Below, piece by piece: positions 1 to 15,105 of a stretch of 64,000 nucleotides of DNA; the stretch's first letter is position 1, and each line of letters begins with the position of its first letter. The translations under genes and the position numbers were made by a program. The stretch is from Nomia melanderi (Eukaryota > Arthropoda > Insecta > Hymenoptera > Halictidae). The stretch covers positions 868,001 to 932,000 of the forward strand of contig NC_134999.1 of NCBI RefSeq assembly GCF_051020985.1, written 5' to 3'. Below the pieces are notes generated by a model. The model ran no database searches. It was given only the letters and a program-made list of their open reading frames with translations, and had not been told where the DNA came from.

Positions 1-3000
1 TTATTAGTATATGAAGCAATGAAGATGTATATTTTATGTTTGCAATTAATTTTTCTTGGATTTTAACCTTTTATCGTTTTACTTGACAAGATTTTCGACC
101 AATGGTCAGTAGAAGGATATTTTAAGGTGCTGATAGTCGGATGTATTTTAATCTTACTTATTTAATGGTAAAAAAACAAGTTACCCTGTTAAAAAAGTAC
201 TCCTATTAGTGAAATCTCGGAAGATGTGACTTCGAGATGACTTTCACTCCTGTAGTTTAAACAAATAATGTTATATTGTATTTTCTACGTAAGGAATTTA
301 AATGAAAAGCGTTATCTATGAAAACTATCATTAACACTCGCACGGAATAAAAATTTTATATTTCACTTTTTTTAACAGTTTGAAAGAAAACTAGATTTTT
401 TAGTATTCTTCAAGAATTTTATAACGTCTTATATACCACGATTATTTCCCATTTATTAGTTACGGTATTATTGATGACTCTAGTTCATCTCCGCGTAATG
501 TACACATAGAACGTATTTACATACACACCTGTAGAGTAACGTATCGGTATGTACACTTATATAGTCTTCTTTGTTCGAAACCTATTTAATATTTTATCCT
601 ACATCTAACGAAGGAACCGTTTCAATCTCCACATGCTGTTTTTGACGATACTTATGTGAGATGTAGTTCGTATAAAAATATTTGACACGCATTTTTTCTT
701 ATTGGCTAATATCCACATTGAGGGAGTGAAAATACCCTCTAAAGTTGAAGGTTGAGAATATACTTTTTAAATTATATGTGACACTAAGGGGTGTAGGAAA
801 GAAATTTTTGTTGTTCGTCTTTGAACAGAGACTTTAATTGCATAAGAAACGTTTTTTAAATGTCATTTGTATGCACTTTTTATTCATTCTTCTTGTTAAA
901 TAGTTTTCTATTATCATGTACTTAAATCTGTTTATGAAAACTTGGCATCAAAATAGAGGACACGTGTTTTTGGAGTTTTTCGTTTTTTAACATTTAAATA
1001 TAATTATTGAACGCATAATTTTGTTCGCTCTCGTGGAAAAAAGTGTTTGTAGATAGTATCGAGAATCTTTTGTAGATAGTATTATGTGTTAAATTTCACA
1101 ATGATTTTGGTAAACAAAGTTTATTATAAAGGATAATATTGTGTTTCATAGTATTAACTGATTTGTTAATAACTGGATTTGGTGCCGGAGCTATACGTAA
1201 AAATAACGAAGATCTATTTTGTATTTTCTATTGACATAGAAAAAAGTTTATTCAACTTATCAACTAACTTTATTAGTTGCAAAGGAACTTATAAATAATA
1301 CAGAAATATTATATTTGTTTTATATTATTTGACATATCATACGCTCATACTATTTTATATAAGATAATTAGTATGAAATTTTATATGAAATAATTATTCA
1401 TTTGAATAATTACGCCTTACTATTAATTTTAATAATGGAGGTTTCGCAATAATTTCTTTATTGGGGAGGAACTCTATTCTTTTTTACATGGAGAAAAAAT
1501 GCATATCAATGACTGGAGCACTTCCTTTTAGTAAACTAAAAACGTCATTAATTTTTGTAAATATAAACATATCTCCATGCAACAAATGCGTAGAAATCTG
1601 CAGTTCAGTAATTAATACTTGTGACAAAACGAATGTTCCTTAAAACCCATTCAATTATATGCAAATATCTGCGAAAACATTATACATACCAGCGTAACGA
1701 AGGCAATGTTTAACAAAGAATATTTTTCTATTTTTAATATTTTGAAATACAAAGAATAATTGATTGTTTCAAGCTTTGCTGTTAAACACGACACTAAAGG
1801 CATGTTATGAAGGAAACACGAACATGTAAATTTGGAAATAAGAATATCTCAGAGAAGGTTAATGTGTTTTTAAATACTCTTTACAAGAAAGAAGGTGAAA
1901 TTTGAACTCTTTAAGATTAAGAATCTTTTTAATTTTCAGGTTTTACGTAATTGTTACAACTGATATTCTATTATTCACTAACAGAATTGAATGATTTTTT
2001 TATATACTTATGTTTCATAACTATTAGAGGGGATTCTCGGTTAACAACTGTAAGCGACTTTTATGAATCTTTTTTAAACTCGGCATTGATAGTGCGGGAT
2101 TAAACCTTTCTGCGTTGTTAACAGAAGGTTTTGAAGTATTAACATATTTTTATATTAAGTTCTTTGTATCATTAACGAAGTATTGTGCAGGACTTGCGAT
2201 GCCTTTCGACGATGTAACCGTTGCTGTGCAGTGTAACAGCTGTCACAGTTATTAGAACAGAAAAAATAAGACTAATCTTAAAGTTAGATAATTTATGTTG
2301 GCATAGAACCTAGTTTTGAAAAGAAAACATGGAAAGTAAAAAAGCTGTTTTTTTTCGTATATATTTTGGGGCTATATCGTTAAAAAAATATTAAAAACGA
2401 AAAATGAAATAATGATTGTTCTGATGCACAGTGAGGTATTTGCACGATCCAGGCTGCCATAAGTCAATTTTACAGATTTTACCCAAACTATATAATTTTT
2501 ACTGTTTGAAATAGCTGAATATGTAATGAATAATGTCCTAATTATTTTTTTTATCCTTGGAACATGCGAAAAGTGCTGAGTTTTCTCAAAAGTAGTCATT
2601 TTTCGACTACGCGTTTTACTTTTGAAATTACTCGTAACACTTTATACATATTTTGGGCACATACGAATTTTTCTTTTCTTTTCTTTAGTATGGAAGAAAG
2701 TATCTTCTCAAGTGAGTATATGCTATGCCTTTAATAGTTCATTATCTTTTTACCATGTATTTTTATGTAAATATTCACATTTTAATATAACCAATACATT
2801 ATCGATGTTTCTTAGCGCTGCACTACTTCGGGATTGATTTTTTTACAAATCTAGGTGCCTCCAAGCATTCCTTCAAGCAAAATTGTATTCATTACGGTTT
2901 TGAAATTGCGATCCGAAAATAAAATGTTCCGCATACGTCCGCCATTCGTTCTAAAGTATTTTGTTAATATTTACAGCTATCGGCAATGTTACAGAAATTC

Positions 3001-6000
3001 ATTTTCTAAAATAGTTAAGTTTAATATTTCGAAACTGCTTCTTATACATTTATATCACTTTCAAGTTTAACAATTTTTCAAGGGAAATTTTCTGATTCTT
3101 TAATTTTGCTAGCTAGTATAGAAAATTTACAAAAAGTCAATAAATTAAACAATGTATCATGTAAATCATGTAATATATCATATATAAATATATAACTTTT
3201 TATATAAATATATGAAATTATATGTAATTTATATTAATACATTTATTGTTATTCGTCATATAATTGTATATTATTATATATTATTATATTACATTTATTA
3301 TATTTACATTGTTGTAAAAACTCGATATAAACCTGTTTTTCATTTTCGCCGTTCAGACAGAAATCCCGGTTCAACAGTCAACCGGCAACACGTTACGTTA
3401 CATAAATTCATTTATATCACCAAGTTTATTTACTTTGGTTTTTTACTTCAACATCCTTTGCACGCGTTCCGCCGACATTAAGTTATCGAATGAGTTAAGG
3501 AAGGATCGATTGGTAAAAAATGAATTTTTTAGTTATCGTGCACACCAGTTTCAAAACCATAGTTTCGCGATACAGTTTAAAGTTACCTGAAAAGAATTTG
3601 GAATGTTTCAAGATGCTTGCAACATAAAAATGAATGTAGGAATTTATTATGCAAAATCTGAGCCGTAGAAAATATTTCTTTCGTTCTGTCCAGATTACGA
3701 AGCTCTGTATACGATAAACGTTTCTCGTCACATAAGCTTACGAATGTTGTAGCTTATTTTCCACTTAAAATTTCCAAGAGTTTTATTTTTTCAAGAATGG
3801 GATGATAGACTTTATTAAATATTGCAGCCTATTTGCTAAATAGGCCGCAAATTTTAATGGCGTTTAACACGTAAATAAGATGTTTCGGACTCAATTGCAA
3901 AATTCTCCCATTTAGTTTTTATTGGAAATCTGTGTAAATCCATGCAAATGTCTTTCTAATAAGCTTAATAACCTGAAAATATTTATTGTCTTTTATGATT
4001 CTCTCATACATAACTACTAAACATGTTGTAACTTTTTCATCTTTTAAAGTTTGGCTTTAAAAATTTGAGAAAATATTGCCGAAGTACTATATTAGTGATT
4101 TATGTAAAAGTATCGATTCTTTCAACCTGTTACAAGAGAATCCCCTCTTACAGTATTTGGAAAAATCATTTTATCATGTTTCATCAAGAAAATATTGTAT
4201 ATTAAGCATTCAAATTATTTACAGTCTTAAATCTCCAGATAGAACGTAATTGAACCAGTTTAATGTCACTGGAAAATACAGTTTATCATTCTTTTTTGCG
4301 AATTTGAAGGTGAATGCGGTTTGTACGTAATGACATTATTATCTTTTCACTTACTAAACGATGATAAGTATTCATTTATTGATTTTGTGTGTGAGGAACG
4401 ACCAAGTATTAGGAGAGATTTCAAAAATAAGTTTTCTTTTACGTTTCGTGAGTATTTTATATGGTTAAAATCTGTAATTACATTAATTAGTTGTGAATAT
4501 AATTACAGTGCAATAATAGTGGATTAATAATACTACAAAAGTAAGAATGAAAGATTATTCATTTATCATTGTTATAAATTATGAAAATGTTGGGGGCAAT
4601 TGCAAGCCTACAACTGAAAATGTTTGCGAAAAATTCTAATTATAAATGTATAAATGTCATTAAACTTTGAAGAGACGAAAGAATTTACATACCTATAGAT
4701 ATACGACCCAGGAGTAGCAGATTAGTTAGTAATTTATTAATATCAATTCACTAGCTGTTACTGAAGATATATCAAAAGTATTATCCCAGAAGAACAAACT
4801 TCTAATGTTTTGAAATTGTTTAAAACCTGATTTTTTCGTAGTGTTGAAAGAAAAGAAAAGTAGAGGAAATGAATGTTCAATTTCAAGTTTTGTTGTTTCA
4901 CCGATAATATGTTTGTTTGTAATTTTTAAAATTTAACCTTTTGCGAACTTTCGTATCTTTTATATAATAATTTACTGTTGGCTTTTATATCTCACAATAT
5001 CTTCAAGTCAATGGTTTTGTACCTAACTTCTTTGAGGTTCCGAATTCAACAATCTTTCAGTATCATTTGCAATATAAAATTTACATTTAAGTTAGTTACA
5101 TTACTTAAAACATTACATATGTATATGTATTGTAATATCATATATAATAAATGAAATATACAGATTTATAAAAAAAATTAAAAAATCACAAAAATACCCA
5201 TTACATTATCTATTGTAATTTTTGTGTTTCTTACTTTTTAAGAATGACCTCAGTACTTTTGACGGATGAAAACGGGAATGCATTTTTGATCTAGAAGATA
5301 TATCGTCTTCTACGATGTATCCTATACGATTATTGCAGCGAGCGATTGTAAATCTAGCTCTTATTAGGGTAAAACAAAAGGGTTTGCGGTGTCGAAACTC
5401 AAGTGTTCGGTACACATGTTCCACTTGTACCTAAAGCTTACCCATGATTTGGTATCTTCGATGCTTTTAACTGCTATGTATACAAGGAAGTGTACATATA
5501 CATGCATACATATGTGCGTATAAGGCTTCCGCACATGTTTAATTCGTTGCTGTACTCTATGCTAACAGAGATCTACAGTGAGTAACTTTAATATCCGGAC
5601 ATTGTACAATTTTTATTTTGTAGCATTCTAATTTTGTTCATAACGAAAAAAACATATGCTCACGTACTTATACGCAAACGTACGAAGTCCGAAGAACAAC
5701 AGTATTTACATAGGTATAAGTTTTATCTATATCATTTGCAATATTTCAGTGTTTGAACACTTTTATAAATTAATATACTTTTTGCTCATTGGCATAATTA
5801 AAACGTGATCTAGCACCTTGTAGGATAACCTTATTGTCGAATGACTTCTTTAAGCGAATATTCTAGTGCGATAGATGTTTCTTTACGCATCTTTACGAAT
5901 TATTTATGAAAATTTTGTAAAAGTTATTAACACAAACTTTATGTTACAATATCTAAGTAAGTTTGAAGAAAGATTACAAATGTTTTTGTTGAATAATATT

Positions 6001-7013
6001 TAAAATATCTGCCATAAAACAGGTCAAAGTTGGGTATGGAAGATAAAGTATGGAAGATAAAGTGCTGATTGCTATGATTTGAGCTGTTCTGCTTATCGCG
6101 AACTAAAGAACGAATTAATTCTGAAATAGCCTGAATGTGGCTATCGCAAGTAGTAGAAGGGAGAAATATATTGAAAATTCAAAAAATAACAACACTTTGA
6201 ATTTAAACTTTTGAAAAAATATATATTGACATGATTCGAGTATCAATGACAACCATACGTGTAACGATAACGCATGCGAAATTTCAGCTGAATCGATACA
6301 ATAACTTTTGAGATACCAAAACTTAACCAATTCGAAAGATGTAGTTTCAAGAAAAATGCGTTCAAAGTTTTGAAATTCTGTGGTCAGACTATAACAGCGC
6401 CATACGAAAGGATTCTTGACTTTATTATTTTTTCGAATATCACTACAAACTTTTAGAAGCACATTTTTAGAGAGTTATACTTTTAATATATTAAATAAAA
6501 AAAGGCGATCTTTTTCCCCGGTCACATTAGAATATCCCCTCAAGTGTTAAAACGTATTGTAAATTACTTTTTTCAAATATTTTCTGTTTATACTATTTCA
6601 TTATTTTTTTAGTCATTTCAACATTTGTTGAAATCGTCGAAATTTGACGATTTACATGGCGGCTATAATAACTTCGAGGAATTATGTGATAAATATTCCT
6701 TCACAATAACTGCCCTACGTTTCAAGATCCTTATTTCCAAGAAATATAGAATACATATGTAAAGTATATAGGGTGTGAATTTTATCGGCTCTAACGATTG
6801 TTCCTGTACTGCTGGTCATTGTGGAAGAAAATGGTCTAATCAAAAGTTAATCGGTTTCAAATGAGTTATAACTTACAATAAAAAAGATTTCCAAAAAATG
6901 GATTTTTCAATAAAATTTCAAAGTGACTTTGTTTCTTTTAAATTACACGGTATATTGTGGATCGTATGTAACTGCTTTTAAGATGAACTTAACGATTTAC
7001 TATGTTATGATCT
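1..7013. other. AT-rich non-coding stretch
   Basis: I see no gene here. All open frames are under 120 codons, AT-rich in codon use and without recognisable motifs. Around 3160-3310 the sequence is almost pure A/T with short TATAAATATA-type repeats. At about 6769 a GGGTGT-type motif starts a stretch resembling common insect dispersed repeats, but no second copy in the window confirms it. Confidence 0.6.
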
Positions 7014-7225
7014 TGCGATGACCTTTACTTTCGAAATTTTTAATTAAACAAGGAGACCATTATGTTGAAATATTATTTTATTTCGATGAAATTATATAAA
7101 ACTGAAAGGAAGGGCACACCACGCATTTAGGTAATCAACTTCACCGTATAATTTGATCGAAATAAAATAATCTTTCAGGTTAATATTTTCCTTGTTTAAG
7201 AAAAAATTTTGAAATGGTCATCGCA
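7014..7225. repeat. Inverted repeat (foldback), arms about 85-90 bp
   Basis: The left arm (7014 to about 7104) begins TGCGATGACC and the right arm (7141-7225) ends with its complement GGTCATCGCA. Inside, AACAAGGA and TTATTTTATTTCGAT recur in inverted order. A spacer of about 36 bases separates the arms. The arms have diverged by substitutions and small gaps, so this is an old copy. It could be a non-autonomous foldback transposon, but no target duplication was clear and no second copy was found. Confidence 0.7.
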
Positions 7226-8149
7226 TGAGAAGGTAGGTTGTTGAATTCGTCTTATCCCTCCGCCGACAATATGGTTTTTTTTTTATCAATGTTGTAGGCA
7301 ATATGGACCATTCATCATCAGACTTGATTATTTATTCCTGTGATTTCTGTAAAGATCTGAAAAAATTCTAAGATATTCACTATCGCCTCTAATTTCATAC
7401 ACAAATGACACTTTAGCCAAATCTTCACATGAGTTTGTAATCAAAATTAGTCAGAGTGGAGTCATGAAAAAATAAGATTTTACTTAAAGGTGCATAACTT
7501 TGTAATAAACAAATATTGAAGAAAGATATTGTGGAATTTTGCTTATGAGATTATGGCCTTTCGAAAAAATATGAAAAGTTTGTTAGTCTTTAAAAAAGCA
7601 TAATTATTTTGGGACTTCGAATTACGAGATTTTCGAGTGGGTTACATTAGTGGAAAATAAAGTAAGACCCTATTTTGGACAATAAAATTCTACAGTAAAA
7701 ATTATGTATAATTATAAATTATGAACAAATTACGAAATATATATAGTAAAAGGAAGAACAACTTTTTCAATAATCTAGTATTTGGTGGTCCTCGCATACT
7801 ACTGCTCTGCATTGAATACTTCGAAAACACTAACGCGGACGACTGTATGTACCATTAAAAAGGACAGAAATTATTTTATTCTCTTAGAATTCAGAATTGA
7901 ACTAATCATGCGAAACAGTATTTGGAGAGTCTAACCGTTATGGGTAAATACAAGTTTCGTTAGGTGGAAGACTTAGGCAATTCTTACCATATTCTTACTA
8001 TAAGGGGACGTATTTGCCTTATAACGCTGTGTTTTCTTTAATGTTGTTTTATTATAGTATGTATTCTATATGTGAGTTTAGAGCCTAGCTTGACTCTTAA
8101 ATATTTTATTATAGCAACTGGCACGGTTTGGATTATTATTGACTTTTAT
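7226..8149. other. Non-coding stretch, nothing assigned
   Basis: This is AT-rich sequence with no gene, clear repeat copy or structured element that I could support. Confidence 0.5.
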
Positions 8150-9470
8150 TGGTTAGATGTTGCGAGTATCCTTGATTTTTCTTGAATGCACCATCATTCC
8201 TGTTTTATTTGCATTCAGTGTGATTTTCCACTTGTTGAAGTATCTTTGCAGTATATCTACATGTATTTGTACTTGTTTTGTTGCTATTATTGCACTGAGC
8301 GAGTGAGCATCTATTATAGTGTCATCTGCGGAGAATTTCATTTTAGGGAATTATATAAAATATATATATATATATAAAATATATTTTTTATAATATATAA
8401 TTAGCGCCATAGCGCCATACAATGACGAGTGAGACTCGTGATGAAGATTTCCAGATTAATTTAACAAAACTCAATGTTGTTCATTGCCCACGGATCAGAG
8501 CGAAAAACTATTTTGCTGTTATCAATGTATTATTTTCAAATGACATTTCGACCTAAAGTAAAATAGAACATTTTGTTACATTTCTTTCAAATTGCCGATA
8601 GCAAAATGCTACACGAGCTCAGTAGCGAAAGTAAATAATACGGCAAGGGGTTAATTCGTACACGAAGGGGCCTATTGCTAAATGGGTGTATAGTACAGTA
8701 ATAGTTGTACTTGGATAGTTGTTTTTTTGTTATTTTATATATTAGACCATCAATTTATACTTTATAAATCAAGTTGTTGTCTTCAAGTTGTTTCTGTTGG
8801 ACTATTGTGTTTTATTTCATGTTTTCTTATACTTTATAATTTCATCCTTTCTGCTATTCTGCTGATGCAGGATAGGGGAGGTTTATCAGCCTGTAGCTGG
8901 TTAATTTTGTTGAATCTTCATTTAGTTTTAGCCTGGAAGTACCAAAGCAGTTTTTTAGGATTGTGGGTAGTAGCAGATTTTGATCATCATGTTTATTACA
9001 TATGTTAATTGTACGAGGGCTTTTCTTGTGATTATTTTAAGTGCTATGTTCTTGATTTTATCCTCCCCAGGAGTTTTTGACGATGACGTGTTTTGTATTA
9101 TCTTTCTTATTTCAACAGATGAGGTAATCGTACTTTTGTATTCTTCCTTGCGTCTCTCTCTGTTATTGTGTTTCAGATATGATTTGACTGTTCGTATATT
9201 TTCTTCTTGTTCGGTAGTGTTGGTGTCCAAATTGATATTATCCATGTTTTTAAAATGTTCAGCTATCATTTCTGTCGTTTTTTCGTTAGCAATAGTTTCC
9301 TGCTCCTTTTCTTCAGGTGTTGCCACGAATTGGTTTTTCATTTTGAATACATTTGTGGCTCTTCGCAGTCATTTATTATGAACCTTTAATTTCGTTACCT
9401 TTCTTGTTCAATCTGATAAATGAGTATTTATAATCTCCAACGTCCTGTTTTTGTTACAATTACAATACGA
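8150..9470 (-). pseudogene. Jockey-type LINE reverse transcriptase relic (ORF2 fragment)
   Basis: On the minus strand, 9341-8955 reads as the endonuclease-RT linker and RT start. It contains SSSKTPGEDKI, matching the K-x-PG-x-D motif of non-LTR reverse transcriptases, followed by a hydrophobic helix and YYPQS, the usual W-K-x-A approach. Past a stop the frame shifts, and degenerate KTALVLPG-like sequence continues to about 8870. A second block at 8341-8153 carries FSADDT, the YADD-type catalytic box with Tyr replaced, followed by FNKWKITLNANKT, a hallmark of the jockey clade. The intervening 8345-8660 is not RT and includes an AT microsatellite and a segment ending in GGGGTTAA. Frameshifts, stops and the loss of the middle of the palm domain show that this is dead. 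Confidence 0.82.
8353..8400. repeat. AT microsatellite
   Basis: A run of (AT)n with A/T interruptions sits between the two surviving blocks of the minus-strand reverse transcriptase relic, so it expanded in or was inserted into the dead LINE. Confidence 0.75.
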
Positions 9471-12400
9471 CCTACAGTTATATAAGTAATCATCTGACCG
9501 CTTATATTTGTCACTGCGACATCCGTCGTTGCAGTAACTGAAATTACGTTAATTACATCTTGTGAGCATTTAATTAAGTAAGGCATGGGAAACATTTTTC
9601 AGATATATTCTTTTCTAAAACAATATTTTTGAAAAACATTTTCTCAAAATTTCATGAATGATAAAGAATTTGCAAAAATGATGATATTATAAGCGTAAAA
9701 GTTGACAACTAATAATTTGGTCGAACCATGTTATTATAATATCAAAACAAAAAGAGATCGTCAGGTTTAAAATAACGAAGTAATCCTTTTACTCGTCCAT
9801 TTTACAATTATACAAATCTGTGTGTAATTTATAATTTTTTGATCAAATTGAAATGCAAAAGATATGTAGAAAATTAAATTGTTTTTAACAGAGTTATCAT
9901 ATTTGATAAAACTGTAGAAAAACTACCTCCTCTCCAAGCTAAATAATTTTGGAATATATCGCAGAAATCGAAATTTGGAATAACTTTTTTCTATACATGT
10001 AAGCGGTGGTCGCGCTTAATTTTCTATATATTTGCTAGAAAACTTTTACAATTAGTAACGCTGAAATGAATTCTGTTTTCGCGTTAATAGGGTATTGGAA
10101 CCCAGCTGTCTCAGAGCAGCCGCAGAATAAAATGTAAACAAACCCCAACTCGATTCTTGGCTGATGTCACTGTTTATTTCCTTTTACATGTGTTCAGGAA
10201 AGTCAGTTCGCTTATTGACAATTGGATAATAGAAATTGGTATGATTAGCCTATATTTATTCTCAAAAAGCCTATTTAATTTTAATATAAACAAATAACTC
10301 CCAGAAATCTCAAATTCTTTTAATTTTCATAAAAGACTGTCGGATTAGAACTAAAAGGATGATTAGCAATTATAAAGTAGATATCTTACACTCGTATCAA
10401 TCTCTATTATCTACTTGTCAGTAAGCAAACTGTAGAAGAAACTAAACAGTGACATAAGGTAAAAATTGATATCAGTATGTATGTTATCATGAACGCATAG
10501 ACAGAATTCATTGCAAGAACACTGACAACTTTTGCAAAAATCTCGGAAGCTAAATCCGATCGTTGCATTTGTGTATAGGAAAAAGTTGTTCGGGATGTCG
10601 ATTTCTACAACATATTCAAACATCATCGAAATCGGAGAAGTTCTTACCGTTTGATCTCATACTTTTTTAGTTTAACAAATGAAAATAATAACTACAAACT
10701 TTTTAAAAATAGAAATAATTTTAGATCAAATTTCAAAAAGAATGAACTAAGATATTCCAAAATGTTGTTCTTCTTTAGTAAAAGATAATTTATGAAATAC
10801 TGTAAAAAACACATTTATATCATTTTTTCAAAGTCAAGAGTGGATAGTTTGTATTACCTCTTACTAGGGTTTTCCCCGACAATTATTTAGGTTAAAATTT
10901 TATTCGGTTTGTACAGAATACTGAGAGTTCTGATGTTAATGAGACATCTGCAAATACATAATTACTGACAGTCTAATTATTTGCTTGAAATTTATACAGT
11001 TTACTTATAATTACCATAAATTGGTTAAAACCACATATTCTATAATCAATTGGGAATACTAAATATAATAAAACTTGATAATTCTTTGGAATAAGAAATT
11101 CAATTACATAAAAAGTAATCAATAATTTATTTGAGAATTAATTTGTTCGCAATAGAAATTATTGATGTATGTTTTACGCCTAAAAAATATATGTATTGGA
11201 TTTATGAGGTTTAGATGCAGAATGGGTAAAGAAAGTACAATACTGGTGCAATAATTACACTACCAATAGTATTGAATCAAAAATTGCATACAAGAATCGT
11301 GCATTTCATAAATCGAACGAGCACCTTAATAGCTATAAAATCGGTTATAATCTATATGAAATAATGCACCTACTACTTGATTTGTCACTTTTAAATAATT
11401 GTTCCCGGTATAGGAGTTCAGTGGAAATTTTGTACATAGTGTTAATAAGAAAGCGTTGAATTATTTTTAAAATTATTGTGAAAAATCGTTATTAGGCAAA
11501 CTCTTTAGTACAAAAATGCTTATTTAATCATGATACGAATTGTTTTATTTAAAACAGAAATTGTTTGTAATAGTGTATTTTATATTATCTGTACGGTAAA
11601 AAATTTATTTCATTTGCCTATAATATTAAAAAGTAATGTTACATATAAAAGTATTTCTCAAAGTATGCATCATAAATAAGGAGGTCTTGGTTAGGTACAA
11701 ATAAAGTACTTGGCTTCGTGTTTTATCAAGATTGGGTTACAGTATAAATAAATTACGGTAATTTCAAAAATATTATATGAATTAAATGTAAGTAAAAGTT
11801 AGTCTCTTACTCCTAAGGATAAAAGAAAGTTGTTCAAAATATTCTTTTTAAATTAAAATACTACTCACTACTAACAGTGATAGGAACGAACTATGAAATA
11901 TGATTTTTACGGTTTACATTTTTAGTCAATACATAGTCATATGGACTATTGTGTAACTAGGTATGTATATAGTTACTTCCAAAATTAAAAAATAGGACGA
12001 ATGCAAAGATTAAAATCACTATTCCATGTTGTGGACAATTATTGGTGATTATGATATGAAGACACTAAATGACTTGTGATACAATAAAAAAAACAATTTA
12101 AGGATGTTTCTGGAATATAGACATATTCGTTAAAAAATTGTTACTATTCAATATTGCTAACAAATTTGATGTACGTCATCATAACTTCTAGCTACAAATT
12201 GTGTAAATACTTTTAAACTGAAATAAAAAGACTATTAAAAATATACCTCATTAAAGTAATTATAATTGAAAATTTAGAAAAACATTACTCCATTCTAAGA
12301 GAACTGCACGAGACTATAAAAATAAATACATATAAAGTTTTATTTGAAAGTATTCAAAAGAAACATATTCATGAAGCCAATGATTATCGTATCATACTTT

Positions 12401-14540
12401 GAACATTTTTTCGCAGCATAGAATAATATTCTACTTTGTTGAATTATTCCATTTTTTGTTTGTTGAACTGTTAATAAATGAATATAAGTAATTTTTAAAA
12501 TAAAACATAAATATTATTTATTTACTAGATTTTCTGTTGAAATTATGCGATGTTAAATGAATCTTATCCAAAAGGAATTATAGTGCATCTTTTTATTAAG
12601 CGACATATTAGAAAATACAACGAATTGACAGATTGCCAGTCTAGAAATAAACGAAAAACAAATAACTTGGCTAATAAAAGTACTAAAATTTTTTATGACG
12701 AACAGAACGTGTTTAAAACAATCATCGTTTTCATAGGTTCATTTGTATCTTCGAGAAATGTGAACAGAAAGCTAAAAGCTACGTGTAGGAAAACACGTAA
12801 TTCCCGCGAGAAAATAGACAAGTCTGTTTGCGTCAAACGCAAACGATCACGGTTTGTTATCTGCGCTAAAAACGGATTCCCTTCAGCAACTTGTTACATA
12901 TAGGACTTCCCGTAGAGCTCGATTTTTTACGAGCAACGCACATTTTATAACAATCATGACGAAACGCCCGAAAGAAGAAATCTAATGACTTTGGAGTCAT
13001 CGAATTTGTGCAGAATTATGTATGCAATTGATTAAAAACAATTTTCACACATCTATCGGTGTTTTACTATGTAGTTTACAAAATTAATGATAATTTATAC
13101 TCTTATTGATTGAAACTTTAGTGCAATACGAAAAATCTATCGTAGGAAACACTTCCCTCGAAATCCATCAAACCCATTTTAAAATCAACAGAGTTTATCC
13201 GATGCAATTTCGGTTTCTGAGTTACAAGAGGTATGACATAAAGTTGTTTATAATTAATACTTGATGAAGGCTCTCCTAAATGATATTTTCTATTTAGAAT
13301 TTCGTTACCTGTGATTACAAAGTAATACAGTTTGAATGCGAACCATCAGTCGTACATATATTATATTAGGTCTTGTTTATTTAATCAAATCTAAACAGAT
13401 TTTCTCGTTTCAGGTAAAACTATAAAATGCTTTCTACGGTAAATACTGGATTAATAAAAGAATATATTTCTGCAATTTCCCCAATGAACAGACATTATAT
13501 TTAGCATTCATTTTTATTTGCCAGAACTTCTTGATTATGAAGAAAGCATAACAAAAAATAACAGAACATGTGTTAAGCTTTATGAAAATTACAGCTTTCA
13601 ATGATTTTGTAAGAATATGTTATGTAACACACAGTAGATGGTCCATATATTTATACTGCGTTTATGCGTCACTCCTTTATAAAGAAGATGCAAAATTATT
13701 TACTTTCTGCACGAGCATACTCGAAAAGCTTGCGCAGTCGCACACCGCAGATGTTCATTGAAACATACACATTTACAGTTATGTAAGTCAGACCAGGTTC
13801 ATGATACACGCGTGACTTCTTTACTATTCTTGAGATTGAGAGTACAGGAATTTTACACATTCGGTACTTCCAGTTACCGCCATAACCTTCTAACCCTTAC
13901 CCAGAAATAGAAATTCGTAGCTTTTTCTATGTTTTAATTACTTTTTTCTCTTAATTCTTTGTTACGTGTGAGATAAGTGTATCTAATGAACTTAGAAGAT
14001 CATCTAATACGGAATATTCATTATTTTGACAAATAAATAACATATCGGTTACCATAGGAAACGCTTTGTTAGTAATTTAAAGCCACTACATTTATAATTA
14101 ATTAATTATTGAAAATCTGTTATTTAAATGGAAGCATTAGTGTTTTTGGTAGTCTATAAGACTTTTTGAGAAACCCGTTTATTAATTAAATGTTTCAGTA
14201 AAGACAATTTAATAAATATTATTTCATATAATTTATCGTTTATTATGTTTCTTTTTAAATATCCAAAAGTAATTTCAAAAAAATTTATGAATTTATACAT
14301 ACGGATATTAAAAAGTGGGAGATTTGTTTATTTATTTTTCTTAATTCAATAAATATTCACGTTTCGTGATAAAAACGAGTTTGTTGAAGATTTCTCTATT
14401 TCTTTAAGTTCCTCGGTGTTCTACATTTAGGTACGTACTATTTTCTCAACTTGCTGTTTTTAATTTCTTTTACATTTTTTTATCATGATTTCAAAACATT
14501 AAAATGTTTACGTAGTAAATTATTAACAGTCGAATATCGA
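9471..14540. other. Long non-coding stretch
   Basis: No gene was recognised. The longest frame, 12550-12903 plus (117 codons, Lys/Arg/Asn-rich), has no domain I recognise, no splice signals that would make it an exon, and composition like its surroundings. 10490-10660 resembles phrases common in insect dispersed repeats, but no second copy occurs in this window. Confidence 0.5.
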
Positions 14541-14970
14541 TTTATTTTGACGCGTTTCAATATCAGTTTAAATACCAATACCATAATACAATTCACCAAA
14601 TTGAGTAACAAGCCCCAGTAAACATGCTTCAAAAACTCAGTAGTTTCAAAGATAAAAATAGGTTTTATTTAAAAATAAATGTATGGGGATTGAATCAAGA
14701 ACAACAAATTATCTCGAAAAGTATCAGTGATACGAACAAATGTGTCAAACAAAGTTACAGGGTATGAAATACTACATATCAAGGTATTTGACCGTGAAGT
14801 GACCTGAAACGTCTTGCTAAACTCACGTTACAATTCTTAAATAGAACCCTAAGGTTTGTATTCCATATTTTTGAAGCCCACATTCAGACCTTTCCAAACC
14901 ATAGAAATGAAATTTTTCGCTTAAACTGTTACCATGATATTAGCATCCAAAGTTATATAAAAACTTAAAG
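14540..14970 (+). repeat. CAGGGTGT-ended dispersed repeat, copy 1
   Basis: It shares long blocks with the reverse complement of 19801-20245. For example, AAAAGTATCAGTGATACGAA and ACAAATGTGTCAAAC are the same in both, as are blocks around the ATATTTTTGAAGCC motif and the CCAAACCA motif. Length is about 430 bp with substitutions and small gaps. No coding capacity is visible. It is probably a non-autonomous transposon or the 3' part of a larger element. Confidence 0.8.
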
Positions 14971-14973
14971 ATA

Positions 14974-15105
14974 TGCAGGATGTTCAGAAAAAGTACTGCA
15001 GCATTTACATTGTAAATAGAACAGACTACACTGAGTAAAAAATCCTTAGTGAACATGGATCTAAATCTCAATCGTTTCACAGATATAAACGTTTTTATAT
15101 GTTAA
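14974..15105 (+). repeat. CAGGGTGT-ended repeat, partial copy 2 (head)
   Basis: Immediately after copy 1, the GCAGGATGTT start and an ACTGAGTAAAAAATCC block followed by AACATGGATC match the start of the family as seen in the 20.2 kb copy. After about 15105 similarity fades. A second, truncated copy therefore lies head-to-tail behind the first. Confidence 0.55.
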